64,000 bases of DNA from Cryptomeria japonica (lineage: Eukaryota > Streptophyta > Pinopsida > Cupressales > Cupressaceae). Under the pieces are notes generated by a model. The model was not told where the DNA came from and made no database searches. It was given only the letters and a program-made list of their open reading frames with translations. Each line of letters opens with the position of its first letter. Positions within the stretch are counted from its first letter, which is position 1. The stretch lies in assembly GCF_030272615.1 (NCBI RefSeq), contig NC_081408.1, positions 622,664,476 through 622,728,475 on the forward strand. Reading direction: 5' to 3'. A program made the position numbers and the translations under genes. This document shows positions 46,414 through 58,394 of this stretch, piece after piece.

Positions 46414-49400
46414 TGTTAGGACCCGGAGGCAACTGAGAGGGGGGGGGATGAATCAGTTGTCAATTAATTTCAACCCAAATATAACTTAACCAAACTTAAT
46501 GCATAATACCGGTGTTAGTGAATAGATTTGTCCTCCTGAAAAACCTTCACAAATGACTCCTAGATGCCCAAAAGCACTTTAACATCCACCCATCATCATG
46601 GTGTGAACACAAATTTTGGATTTAAAACTTAAAAGAAAAGATTAAACAGACAATGCAAAGCCCATCTATTCGATCTTCTAACTAAAAGATAACAAAGGGA
46701 AGATTTTAAATATAATTTTCAGGTAGATGCACAAATGAAATTCAAAGCTTTCATCATCACCATTCACACAAACAGATTGCACAGGACTGTATAAAAAGAG
46801 GACTAAAACAACACAAAGATTGGCTCAATCAGAAGGAAAAATATCTTAAATTCAAAGCTTTATATATATTCCCTCCTTTTCTTTCAACACAAAATAAACA
46901 GATCAAAGTCCCTATTACCCGTGTACACCCAAAATAATGTCTGAAAATATTAATACTCTCTTCCTTTTCCCTGTTACAATTCAGAAAACAGAAAATTATT
47001 GCCCTTTCCTGTAGCACACAGACTACCGGAAAAAGAACCCTCCTTTTCCCTCTCTTTTGCATATTTATCTTCTCTTTTTCTCTCGGTGAGACACTTTCGG
47101 TTCCAAAAACTGAATCCTGACATATCATATGATGATAGCTAGATATAATAACTGTCTTCACTCTTTCATCTCTTTCATATTCGATATACATTATTTAAAC
47201 ACTTTCTTGGATTCAATGTAATCTTTATCATAATGTTTTAATCTGAAAACATTATAACTTAAAATATATAAGTTTTATGAATTAATTATGGGCTCCATCA
47301 TTGCAAATATAAGTTGTGCCTTGTTAATATTTGAAAACAAGAAACTCAGTTGTTGTTGGTCACCTTGGATAGACTCGTACTCAATCAACCATATCTTTTG
47401 AAGAAGATGTAATTCGGCTAATCGCTTTGGTGTAACTGTGTGAAACTTGCCTTTGCACAACATATCCAAAAATGAAAAAAATCCAATGGTGGAACAAAAA
47501 GATATGCTCCCCGAGACATGATGGTTGTTCTGTCACAAAAATCAGAAAATGTTCTTTGTTCTAGACTTGTATTTTGTTAAGTGTATCTTGCAGACCATAT
47601 TGAATTTCCACAATTCCTTTGGTGAGAACTTATAAAAAATAGGTTTCATAAAACATATCCTAAATCCAGCATGATCCAATTATTGAAGTGAGAGAAATAC
47701 CCCCTGCACAGAGACTGATTTTGCCATCTCAAAAAATTTGTATTTACAGGTTGCATTGAAAATTATAAACATTCTTCGTGCCAACTCTTTCACAATCCTC
47801 TAGGAAAAATAATCAATTGCTGCCTGAGTAAATGGTGAATCAATATTCCTCTTCCAAACTTTTGTTGGTTGACCAAATTTGTCCACTGATTGCATCTCTT
47901 AAACATAAAAAAAATGACTTGATATTGTTTGCAGTGCAAGAGCTATGTGTGTCTTGGCAACTCCATGATTTCATTGATCTGTACAAGCAAATTGGAAAAA
48001 AAACTATTGGTATGATCAATAACATAACAATATGGGCCCAATCTGAATTCATTATAATATCACCACATCCCATAGTTGAAAAATGTGACAGCTATGAAGA
48101 AGAAGGCATGATAAAATGTTAAACATCTGTGCAAGCCATAGTTGTTCTCTTTCTTGATATTAAGTGGGGTGGCTTTATTTGCAATTGAGTGTCTTTCTAT
48201 TCATCCAAATGAAAGTCTCTTTCTTGTTCAAACTCGAGTTTCTTGATAATGTTTACAACTAACGGTGCTGGTGGTATATGGTAAACCTTGTGCTCCGAAC
48301 TCTTACACTTAGGGAACTGCTCGAGAACTGCTTGAACTTTTGGAACCTGTTGAACTACTTTGAACCATTTTGAACCCGATTGAACTTAATGAGCCTAATT
48401 GAACTTAATGAACCTGATTGAACTGGTTCAAGGGGGTTCAATGGTTCAGAGAGTTTTAAAGACGTTCTTTTTCACTTAATTGGAATTTAACACAAAACTT
48501 TAAAGGGAAAAAGTCTATGGAGACATGATACACAACTAGAGGGGCCCGACTTAAATTTTTTCAATTGGGCGGACCACAAGTGGGCCAACAACCGGTAAAC
48601 CAAACTTTATGTCAGTTAACAGTTTAATAGTTAATTGCAATACCGGTAAAGTTTAATGCATGAAAAAAAAAGACAAATAACATCCACAAAACATAACACA
48701 GATATTTTTACGTGGAAACCCTATAAGGGGAAAAACCATGGTGGTAAACCTTACCCACAATTAGATGATAATACTGCAGATAGTATGTGTGTACAATATG
48801 GGTTTTGCACATGTAGAAAGGCCAACTTCCTAGAGCTCACTGCTCAATCACAAAATGGGAGTCACACTGACTACAATTGGATGATTAAATCCAATGATAA
48901 TGTACTGCTCAAAATAGCATCTTCATATGCTGGATTCAGTACCGGTTAAGCTCTGATTGCCTTCTCCAAACCTTTCTTGAATCTTCAAATGATATCTACA
49001 TGTATAGCTTTGCTTATATTTGCATATACCGAAATACCTTATGCTCTACCACTTATTACATTCACCTATTCAATCTCATAAATGTGATCTTATATATATA
49101 CCAAAACCTAAGACCAAATGTGTAGGTCGGCTTACAAAGAATATTACAATTAAATCAATTACAAATGAATCAATATGCGATGCATCATGTTGACTCAATG
49201 CATAACGTGTTGTGTTGATCTGGAATGGATAACGCTTGCCGGTCCATAACCTAGACCTATTTGCCAGTAACAACAAATATGCAAACTCGATTAGACCAAT
49301 AACCAAATCACCAAAACAAAGTGTCCAAACAATGTCTTCGACATAACCAAGTAATCTCTAGATGATAACAGATCATCCTCAGTGTTGGTGAACAATATAA

Positions 49401-49545
49401 CCTGCCGGTGAACCAGATACCAGTGACTGTGCATAAGTCACTGAACATGCCGGTGAACATAACCAAAGATCTCCAAGTGCTGATAGGTGTTGACAAATGT
49501 TGACATCAATGACAAAACCAGTGCAACACATCCAAAATACCAACA
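46414..49545 (-). mobile_element. 3.1-kb LTR-like unit with CTCCA target duplication, probably a solo LTR with a nested insertion
   Basis: Plus-strand ends are TGTTAGGACCC and ACCAACA, flanked by CTCCA at 46409-46413 and 49546-49550. The two ends resemble the ends of the 23.1-kb element's LTRs: a 'gag-ggggggg-tgaatcagt' end, GTGGAAACCC...GGGAAAAACCATGG at about 48710-48740, and ACCGGT words. An LTR of this type should be about 1.2 kb, so about 1.9 kb in the middle (roughly 46.6-48.55 kb) is probably a nested insertion. Its ends were not found. No retroelement protein is recognised inside. Confidence 0.6.
48300..48450. repeat. TTGAAC-word cluster
   Basis: The words TTGAAC, TTGAACTTAATGA and TTTTGAACC occur about nine times in 150 bp within the nested part of the 46.4-49.5 kb unit. 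A short degenerate repeat, non-coding. Confidence 0.6.
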
Positions 49546-49659
49546 CTCCAATCCTAGCAACTATAGGACTATAATGATTGGTCATACATTTGTCAAACTT
49601 TTTGCCATAATGTTAGACATGCAATTTTTTTATGAGTACCTAGAGAAAGGTAATGTTTG

Positions 49660-50010
49660 AGCTTGTGGGAAAGCTATCTTCAAGGGATATTATCAAACCA
49701 TTGACCATATTTACACTCTAGGCTATTGTTTAGAAGGCTCACAACCACTCTTCCATAGTCTTTTGTCGTTTATAGACTTTTCGAAGGAATTTGACTCAAT
49801 TGGGAGACACTTGCTTTTCCAACAAAAACATGATGTCGATATTTTGGATTCTCTCATTAGCATTGCTTGTAGGCTTTATGAAATTTATTGGGCAGGTTCA
49901 TGCTTACAATATCTTCAACTTTATGAGGAGAACAATTGGGGTCAAACAAGGGTGTCCTATCTCCAACCCTCTGTAACATCTACATTGACAAGTTGGTAGA
50001 GCTTCTTTGA
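49660..50010 (+). pseudogene. LINE reverse transcriptase fragment
   Basis: The plus strand reads GYYQTIDHIYTL, then FIDFSKEFDSIGRHLLFQ (RT motif A, usual F-x-D-x-x-K-A-F-D) and LISIACRLYEI. After a frame change it reads RRTIGVKQGCPISNPL (RT motif B: GVKQGCPLSP). The YADD motif and everything further is missing. This is the L1-type RT found in plant LINEs. The endonuclease piece at 21.4 kb is probably from a different copy. Confidence 0.8.
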
Positions 50011-50192
50011 CTACATACTCATATGCCTTCACTAGTATTTCAAATATATATGATTGATTGAATGTAAAGCATTTTCCAAAAGACCCCTAATATTCTTGAG
50101 GCATTTAAACTTTGGATTCATTTTTCAACTTATATCTATCTAAAAACATTAAAAAACCATATTCTTGTTAATTATTAAAAAAAATTACCAAT

Positions 50193-51631
50193 TGTATGCG
50201 GGAAAAGCGGGTCAATAGAACTCAATATGCGAAAAACAGAGCTCTATGGAACCTTGCTCACACACACACAGGACTTCTTGGTGCAAACTATAGAGTAATG
50301 AAGTATCACTCAGCTTTCCAAGGTGGGTCCCATGGTTCTCTATCTTACACGGTCCCTCAAACCAATGTTTTTGCTCTCAGATCACTGAGCAAAATGGTTT
50401 AGGGATGGCAAATGCAAGAACGAGGGATGCTTTTTGTTGATTTAATATGAGATGCCTCCTAAGCTATGCATGATTCTAGAAATGCAATAAACTAACTATA
50501 AGATGACAAGGTTAGTAAACAAACTATCCTAGCATACTATATTAGTTAATGATTTAAGCTAATAATAATAGAAATACTCTAAAAATGTATATTAGATTAA
50601 TTTCTATTTTAAAGAGAGGCTAAATGATGAGCATATATGAAATGAAAGCTTGAATGTATTTGAGCATAAGTATGATACTACAAACTTGGATTCATCTTTT
50701 TAAAATGGAGGAATGAGAGCTCTATTTATAGCAAAAACAGGGCAATGGATGGTCAGGATTGAAAGAGTTGATCAAGGGTTGAGTTTGAAAGTTGGGGATC
50801 CATGTTTGCAATTTGCACCAATGAAATGGTGACAAGTGTTAACATAGGGTTGGGTTGAGAGAAGGGGTTGGAGGCATTAAATGCCTGAAAAGACCTTATG
50901 GTTATCTAAAGATAAGGGTTAAGCTTAAGTTAGGCTTACCCTAATGGATTAAGAGTTAATCCAAGGATAAACCCTTGTGCAAATGATTAAGAGATAATCA
51001 TGGTCAAAGCATTAAAGGCTTGATGAGACCCTTGGGTTGGATGAAGGTTAAGTTAGGCAAAAAGTCTCTAACCATGTAAGAGGGTTGAGTTAACCATTAA
51101 TGGTTTGGGAGACTTTGGGGATATTAAGTGGTTGAAGACTTGAAGCCTTTAATGGTTATCAAAGACTTTAAGGTTTTGAGAAGTGACTTCCCTTTGCTTA
51201 GGGATGTGACAAAGTTTAGAAAATGGGTTAGGCTAATTAGAAGCGATTAGAAGAGTCTAGAAGGGATTAGAAATAGGTTTAGGAAGCAAGTGGGAAATGT
51301 AGGAGAATGCAAGTGGATGGAGGGATAATAGGATTTAATTGAAATAAAGTTAATTTAATTCAATTTGGTTGCAATTTGGGGAAATTAAATAAATTAGATT
51401 TATTCAGTTTAGGATAACTATTTAATTAAATTTGAATTTAATTAAAAGTGGATAGGGGGAATTTAATTGAATAAAATGATTTATTCATTAAATGGGTATA
51501 GTGAATTTAATTGAGTAATTTACTTAATTAAATAGAGGAATGCGGGTAATTTAATTAAATTGGATTTAATTAAATAGAGAAATGAACATAAAATATTCAT
51601 TTAGGAATATGGTCATTTTTATACGTTTACA
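50193..51631 (-). repeat. 3' LTR of the large Tat-type Ty3/gypsy element
   Basis: On the minus strand it starts TGTAAACGTATA right after a polypurine tract and may end at CGCATACA (plus 50193), about 1.44 kb. A TATA box, TATAAATA (50723-50730, minus), should drive the element. The first 300 bases (minus sense) are AATTTAATTAAAT-rich. The start is firm. The end is inferred from the TG/CA rule only, since the 5' LTR is outside the window. Confidence 0.7.
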
Positions 51632-51645
51632 TTTTGCCCCTCTTT
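51632..51645 (-). promoter_or_regulatory. Polypurine tract AAAGAGGGGCAAAA
   Basis: Immediately upstream of the LTR start on the minus strand. It fixes 51631 as the LTR border. Confidence 0.75.
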
Positions 51646-51964
51646 GAAGTGACGTGTGTGCACATGTTATTTCAAAGAAAATGACGTGTTATCATGATTT
51701 ATGATCAAATGCAATTTTTGTGTCACTTTTATGATTTGCAAGTCGTGCCCCAGATTTGATTTGATGCGTGATGCCCCCTCGAGAGATGAATCAATATTTT
51801 GAAAATTTTGATTTGATTTGGCGATTTGTGTTTGGTGTGTATGATTTTGTCTATGTGAAATGTTTGAATTGATTCATCTCCCGATGATTTACAGATTTTA
51901 GGGTATAAAGGAGACCGCGACCACATTACATGCCCGGTTCCTAACCCTAATTTCATTTTCCTCC

Positions 51965-51973
51965 TATAAAAGG
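51965..51973 (+). promoter_or_regulatory. TATA box for the antisense gene
   Basis: CTCCTATAAAAGGGGAAAAG at 51961-51980 is a strong plant-type TATA box on the plus strand, between the polypurine tract and the PMD gene. Transcription would start near 52000 and run opposite to the retroelement's own RNA. Confidence 0.6.
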
Positions 51974-52199
51974 GGAAAAGTGGTTTAATTTGATTCATTT
52001 GTTCATTGTTGACTTTGGAGAAAGAGAATTTGGTTTGAAGATAAAATGCCTATCCCGTATTCTAGGCATCATTTCGAGTGCGTTTGGAGGTACCGGAGAC
52101 CTGTCGCATATGGACCACCAGTAAGTCATCACTTTTGACCCCTTTTTGATTTTTGATTTGGTCATTTTTAGTCATTTTTTGATTTTTGAAACTCGGTTT

Positions 52200-52660
52200 T
52201 AGCGCGTCAAAGTCGCAAAGTAGCGCATATGAAAATTTAGGTAGCGCATAAAGTTGATTTTTAGGGCCGCGTCCGAATCAAAATAGGGTAGTGCATAGAA
52301 AGTCTAGGGTAGCGCAGGGAGTTAAAATAGCGCATGCCGAACATAGGGTAGCGCGTCAGGTCAGCAGGGTAGCGCATAGGGTAGACCTAGCGCATGGGGG
52401 TCGCAGGGGTTCACATGGGTAAGGGGTTTTAGTGCGTAGGGTAGACCTAGCGCATAGGGTCGAACAGGTAGCGTCAGCGAGGTATAGATTAGCGCATAAA
52501 TAGGTTTTAGCGCATAGGGTAGGGTAGGTGGCGCATGAGGGCAAAAGATTAGCGCATAGAGTTAGTCAAGCGCATAGGGTAAATAGATTAGCACGTAGGA
52601 AAAACAGCTTAGCGCATGGGTGGATTCTAGCTCGTAGACAACCTGTTTTAGCGCATTGGG
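52200..52660 (+). repeat. TAGCGCAT word array in the antisense leader
   Basis: About twenty copies of TAGCGCAT or a one- to two-base variant occur at irregular spacing of roughly 16-40 bp, often followed by AGGGTAG. Frames across it on both strands (Ala/His/Arg or Cys/Thr-rich) are by-products of the repeat. Confidence 0.85.
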
Positions 52661-53079
52661 AAAAATTTTGCGAGATGAGGGGATTTGGGAAATTGTTGTG
52701 CCTTACTGTCATAGTTTTTATTGATTTGTCCAATATGAGTGTCAATATAACTTGTGTTGATTTGCGATATTTCAAGTTATGCATAGATATCTAATGTGTT
52801 GATTCAATCAAAGCATGATTTGTTTGCGCATTTTGTTTTCAAGTTCAATTTGTGAAGCCTGATTTGTGTTACAAGCTGATATGGGTTGGAAACTTGAGTT
52901 GTTTTACAAGTTGATATGAAATGATAGGATTTTGAACTTTGATGTAGATGAACAAATTGTTTCATGTTGTTGATGTGAGTTTGATTTTGATATCTTTGTT
53001 TTGATGTGGAAACTGATATTGGATTTGTTTTGCTTGTTGACTGGAGCGATTGGGTGTGGTTTAGTCGCGGGAGTGATTT

Positions 53080-54891
53080 TTGAGGCCGTGGACATTGATA
53101 CCGCGGTTGACTCAGGCCGACCTTGATATCATTAAGAGATGTGGGTTGACGTCCCTATTGGATATGCCTCGGTTCATTGTGAACCGGGGGCTACTTACAG
53201 GACTGGCAGAGAGGTGGCACAACGACACGAACACATTTCATTTTTCCACAGGTGAGATGACAGTCACACCAGATGACTGTTACAGGATCCTGCGCATACC
53301 AGTAGTAGGTGCACTACTACCATATGAGCAGTTAGAGGAGGGTGGTACAGAGGCACTTCGCTGCATTTTTCACGATGAGACAGTCTGTGGATATGAGATC
53401 CCATGGCAGGAGTTCCTAGACCTGGATTATGCACCACTTCCATCAGTACTAGCAGGGTTTATTGGTGGATTCCTTTGTCCTGATCACAGGTCAAAGGGAT
53501 TCTCTGTGGGATGGGGGCTGGTTTTAGAGGAGATGGTTACACAGGGTCGTAGGTTTTCATGGGGATCGGCGATGCTAGCCCATCTGTACAGGGGCCTGCA
53601 TAAGGTGGTATACCTTGGTTATGATAGTTTATCAGCTAGCGTGACGTTGTTATAGGTATGGTGCTGGGAGCACATTCCAGCTGCTAGGCCATTAGCAGAC
53701 AGAGATAGGCCTGTGGGATGCACATATGCTTATGGATACAGAGGTCTAGTTGTCCAGCGGAAGCTGGGCAAACTAGAGCATTGGAGGAGAGTGCTGGATG
53801 ACATCGATACGGTCACATGGCGATCGTATACAGGGTGTGAGGTGTGGGCGAAGGACGGGCTGGAGATGCCATATGTGTTCATGATGAGATACCTGATTGG
53901 GAGGACCCCATTTGTCATTGAGAGGTTTGTGGTGACCAGAGTTTTGAGACAGTTTGGTCGACAGTAGGGTATACCTTAGGGAGCTTGCTTATATGCACGA
54001 TGGAGGCAGGACGTATCAGATTGGGGTCCGACCATTGATAGCGCGGTGGCGGTGGAGGAGTTTGTTAGTATGGCGGGTCAGATATGGGATTATGCCCCGG
54101 AGGTTTTGGATGCGGGCATGACTGATGAGTTTGTGAGATTGTTTGCTGCGCAGGCGGTGGCCAGGATATCTGATCCCGAGGAGATGCGGCCGACATTCGA
54201 TGATGATGATGAGGAGGGAGAGGGAGATGATGAGGACGATGGAGATGCTAGAGGAGGACGACGAGGGAGAGGAGTTAGAGGGAGGCAGGGAGATAGAGGG
54301 AGGAGAGGAGATAGAGGTGTGGAGAGGGCAGTTAGACAGGCGGTGATAGACAAGGGGAGAGGCGGATTAGCTATTGGAGCCGGTGGAGAGGGGAGGGTGG
54401 GGGAGGTGCTAGCTGCAGTGGGGGGTATTGATGAGGCGATGCGACCAGCGTAGCGGAGGAGGACGGATGTGCTCCCACCGCCAGCACTGAGGACAGGCAG
54501 AGTGAGAGGGGATGCCCCTGCACAGGTACCGCTACGGGTTCGGGTCCCTACCCATGTTGAGGATGCTCAGATTCGGACCCTGCAGGTGACTGTTCAGCAG
54601 CTGCAGGCACAGGTTTTGACATATCAGCGGCAGATTGCGCAGTTGACCACTGAGCGGGATACAGAGATAGAGCGGAGGGGGCGAGCAGAGGAGTTTGCAG
54701 CCAGTGTGCAGAGAGCAGCAGCGGGTGGTTTGATGAGAGACACCCTGAGAGAGCTATCAATGAGAGCTCAGGAGGCAGAGTATTACCGGCGACATTATGA
54801 GGCTGCGGTACCCAAGGATCGTCAAGTACAGAGCTTCACACAGTTGAGATCTAGTCGATCTCGAGATACTGGGTTGCAGTCCGAGAGCTGA
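53080..54891 (+). pseudogene. Plant Mobile Domain (PMD / MAIN-like) gene, antisense in the gypsy element
   Basis: The PMD ('aminotransferase-like, plant mobile domain') occurs in host MAIN/MAIL proteins and in plant transposons. One frame runs the whole length, read through amber codons at 53653, 53965, 53977 and 54451. Residues 1-190 have the domain's ordered marks: GLTSLLDMPRFIVNRGLLTG, ERWHNDTNTFHFSTGEMTVT, DDCYRILRIPVVG, then FSVGWGLVLEEM and WGSAMLAHLYRGL. Later come VWCWEHIP, the GRTPFVIERFVV segment and VLRQFG. The C-terminal part has an Asp/Glu run, a Gly/Arg-rich stretch and a coiled coil (QIRTLQVTVQQLQAQVL). The listed start codon is TTG, so the true start or an upstream exon lies before it. 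The GC level is clearly higher than around it. All four stops are TAG. Confidence 0.85.
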
Positions 54892-56359
54892 GGTGTGACA
54901 GGGCCACCGAGACAAGACCCTCCTGGAGATCCAGGGGTGGGGACATCTGGAGCTAGACCATCTCCGTCAGGGGATAGTCATACTTGAGAGACGTAGTCTC
55001 TGTTGTATTGTTGATCATTGTATTCTTTGTACTGGACACAGTGATGATAGATTTTGTACATTTTGATCATTTTTGAGATATATATATATATATATATATA
55101 CGACACCATTTTCTTTGATCATGTGGTGTGTTATATGGATGAATATGCTTATGTGCTCTTTTTGTTTATGATGATGCAATGCTTAAATATATGATATAAT
55201 GTATGATGCAGGATGTATGTTTGTGAGATGTATCTTGTATGATTTGATATGCTATGAAATGTATCTTGTGAGATGTATGATAATGATATGCAACTAATTG
55301 TAAAATGATATGCAACTATGTTAAAATGATATGCAATTAATTGTAAAATGATATGCAGCTATTTTAAAATGATATGCAACTATATTTTTGGTAGCATCCT
55401 CCTTCTGTATTTGCCATCTGATATAGCCATATGTTGTTTGCTTTCTTTGTAGGTATCATCATTGAGCATTGATTTGTTTAGGATATGTTGAAAATTTATA
55501 CAAGCACAATGGTATAATTGAACCATAATGATCTGAGAAAAATTTACATGATGTTTTGATTTTGCAAGATAGCACAAGCATCAAGGTATAATTGAACCAA
55601 GGCAACTTGAGTGCGTATTGCATATAAACAGACAAGATTAAATCATTTGTATGCATGAAGTGGAATCAGGCCTTCAGTGATATTCGATGTATCACGTCTC
55701 GAGGCAAGTATTCACACAATACAATTGATCGGCTCCCAAACAGAAGACTAAAAAAATATTGGAAGTGCCCCATGATCTCTAGCTTTGAAGCATTTAGTGA
55801 GAAAAGGAAGAGAATCCAATAATTGAAAAAGTTCAAAATGCAAAACTAGTCAAGATTTTTTTGCTATAATGCAACATTCAGTACTACAGAAAATCATCCA
55901 TCCTTGGTATTTTTTGTGAATTTTGTGTTTTGCTTTGCGATGAAGTGTAGTTTTGGTTGTTGGATGTCATGCTTCTGAGTGCTGCTTTTAGTTTTGAGAT
56001 TTTGAATGTTCGCAAATTTTGACGATTTTAATGCCCTTAGCGGAGTGTGCCGCTTGATGTGAATATGTACAGTGATTTCCAAGCCATGGTGGAATGTGGT
56101 AAGAGGATATATATGGATAACCTAGGATAGTGACTTCGTTAAGTATGTCCTGAATGGATATGTGCTAAGTGTCGGGCGATGGCATTTAGTGTTTGTACGG
56201 ATAAAATGGTATGGAGATAGATAGAGGAGCCATTCTTTCACAAGAGTGCCCGTTTACCAGGTTTTCACCATTTGTTTTTATTGTATTTTGTGTTTTTTGC
56301 TTTTTCTAGATTTTTTGATTTTTTTTGCTTGTTTTGGCTTTTTCCGTGCACTAGGCTAC
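54892..56359. other. Spacer between antisense gene and pol end, with AT and GATATGCAA repeats
   Basis: At 55079-55100 there is a (TA)n run. At 55265-55385 AAAATGATATGCAACTA recurs about five times. The stretch 55450-56350 holds no supported gene. Confidence 0.6.
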
Positions 56360-58394
56360 TTAAGTGTAGTACTTCTTCAGATGGATGCTATTAGTTGGTT
56401 CGTCTAGCACATCTCCTTCTGAAGTTGTGAGCTGATAGGCACCTGATCCATAGACTGATATGATGACATAGGGACCCAACTAGTTAGGTTCAAATTTCCC
56501 TTTCTTTTCTCAATCTTGCTGATTTCTTGGATTTTCTTTGAGGACTAGGTCACCAACTTTGAAGTTGCGAGGGATGGCCTTGTGATTGTAGCTCCTGCAC
56601 ATGCGTTGTTGATATGCTTTGAGATGAGTGTAAGCATGCTGACATCTTTCATCTAATAGTTTGAGTTCTTGCAGTCGGTTAACTCGATACTCTTCATCTG
56701 GGATTAAACCTTTCAAAGAGACTCTGAGAGATGGGATTTCTACTTCCAAGGGTAAAATGGCTTCTGATCCATATACCAATGAGTATGGTGTTGCTCCTGT
56801 AGGTGTGCGGATGCTGGTTCTGTATGCCCAAAGTGCTGAATTGAGTTGGACGTGCCAATCTTTGCCGGCATCATTTACTGTTTTCTTGAGGATTTTCAGT
56901 ATTGTCTTGTTAGATGCTTCCGCTTGACCATTTCCCTGTGGGTAGTATGGTGTAGAGAACCTATGTTGGATTTTGAATTTTTCACATAGTTCTTGTACAT
57001 CTTGGTTTTTGAAAGGCCGTCCATTATCTGTGATGATTGAACTTGGAATACCATATCTACAGATCAGATAATTGAGGATAAAAGAGGCAATTTGTTTCCC
57101 AGTCACTGTGGTCATGGGAACTGCGTCGATCCATTTGGTAAAGTATTCTGTTGCAGTTATAATGAACTTGTGTCCATTTGAAGATGAAGGATGAATTTTG
57201 CCAACTAAGTCTAGTCCCCACTGATAAAAGGGCCAGGATGTTGTAAATGGCTGCAGTTCCTGTGCTGGTGCATGTATCAGATTACCATGGATCTGACATT
57301 TAGGACATTCTTGGCGAAGTGATATGAGTCTTTCTCCATTGTAGGCCAGTAGTATCCCATTCTTAGAAGTTTTTTTTAGCAAGAGTAGTACCACTTGAAT
57401 GTGTGCCACAAATACCTTCGTGAAGCTCGTGTAAAGTGGAATCAGAATCATTACGATCAAGACAACGAAGAAGAGTACCATCTAGACCTTGACGATACAA
57501 AGTATTAGCGGTAAGGGTATAACGGGCAGCTTGCCAGATAAAATTAAGTTTCTGGTTACGGGATTGGTCAATGGGTAAGATATTGTGCTTGAGGTAGTCG
57601 TATATTGGTCCATATAATGGAGAATCTGAACCAGTCAAGGCATAGATAACATGGGATTCAGAGTGGTCATAGGCGGGGGAGAACAGTTGCTCTACCAAGA
57701 ACTCGTAATGACTCTGTTGCTCTGGAATTTGTAGTAATGAGGCGATAGTAGCCATTGCATCGACTGCTTTGTTGTTCAACCTTGGTATTTGCTCGAAGGT
57801 GATGTGTACAAAATACTGTTTGAAATCATCCACCATTCGCTTGTAGGGTAGTAGTTTGTCATCTTTTGTCTGATAGTCGTTGTTGATTTGATGGACGACT
57901 AGTTGTGAGTCTCCATAGACCTTTAACTCTGTGATTTTCCATTCTACCACCATTTTGATACCTATAACCAATGCCTCATATTCAGCCACATTATTTGTGC
58001 ATGGAAACATAAGCCTATATGATCTTGGTATAGTGTGTCCTTCAGGAGTGATGAATAGAATGCCAACACCTGAACCATGTTGTGTATAGGATCCGTCAAA
58101 GTATAGGGTCCATTGTTTGGTAGAAAGAGCAAGAACGTTCCTGTCTAGAAATTCAATCTCCATGGTTTGTTTTCCTGGTAGTGGTGCTTCAGCCAGCTGA
58201 TCTGCAATTGCTTGTCCTTTGATGGCTCGTCTTTCTGTGTATTGAATGTTGAATTCACTGAGGATCATGACCCATTTAGCCAATCGGCCTGTAAGAGCTG
58301 CCTTACTGAGTAGATATTTGAGAGGATCAATTTTTGCGACTAGCTTAATGGTGTGTGCTAGCATATAATGAATCGCCTGATTGATTGAAGTCAT
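56360..58394 (-). pseudogene. gypsy pol, 3' part: RNase H (archaeal type) and integrase
   Basis: From 58394 the frame has the end of the retroviral-type RNase H/connection (HYMLAHTIKLVAKIDPLKYL, RAIKGQAIADQLAEAPL). It then has the archaeal-type RNase H (LYFDGSYTQHGSGVGILF, NNVAEYEALVIGIK, VYGDSQLVVHQIN). The integrase zinc finger follows (HELHEGICGTH, CPKCQIHG), then the core Asp residues (WGLDLVGK, IITDNGRPF), Glu in GQAEASNK, and a C-terminal KVGDLVLKENPRN with SEGDVLDEPTNSIHLKKYY before the stop TAA at 56360-56362. A frame change lies in an eight-A run (plus 57368-57375), joining the two open pieces 58394-57363 and 57481-56510. Confidence 0.9.

Noticed and set aside
47832-48122. 96-residue plus-strand frame
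   Set aside because: No known motif, and weak overlap with other open frames in AT-rich nested DNA. Not enough to call a gene.
52356-52784. Cys/Ala/Thr-rich and His/Arg-rich small frames
   Set aside because: By-products of the TAGCGCAT word array.
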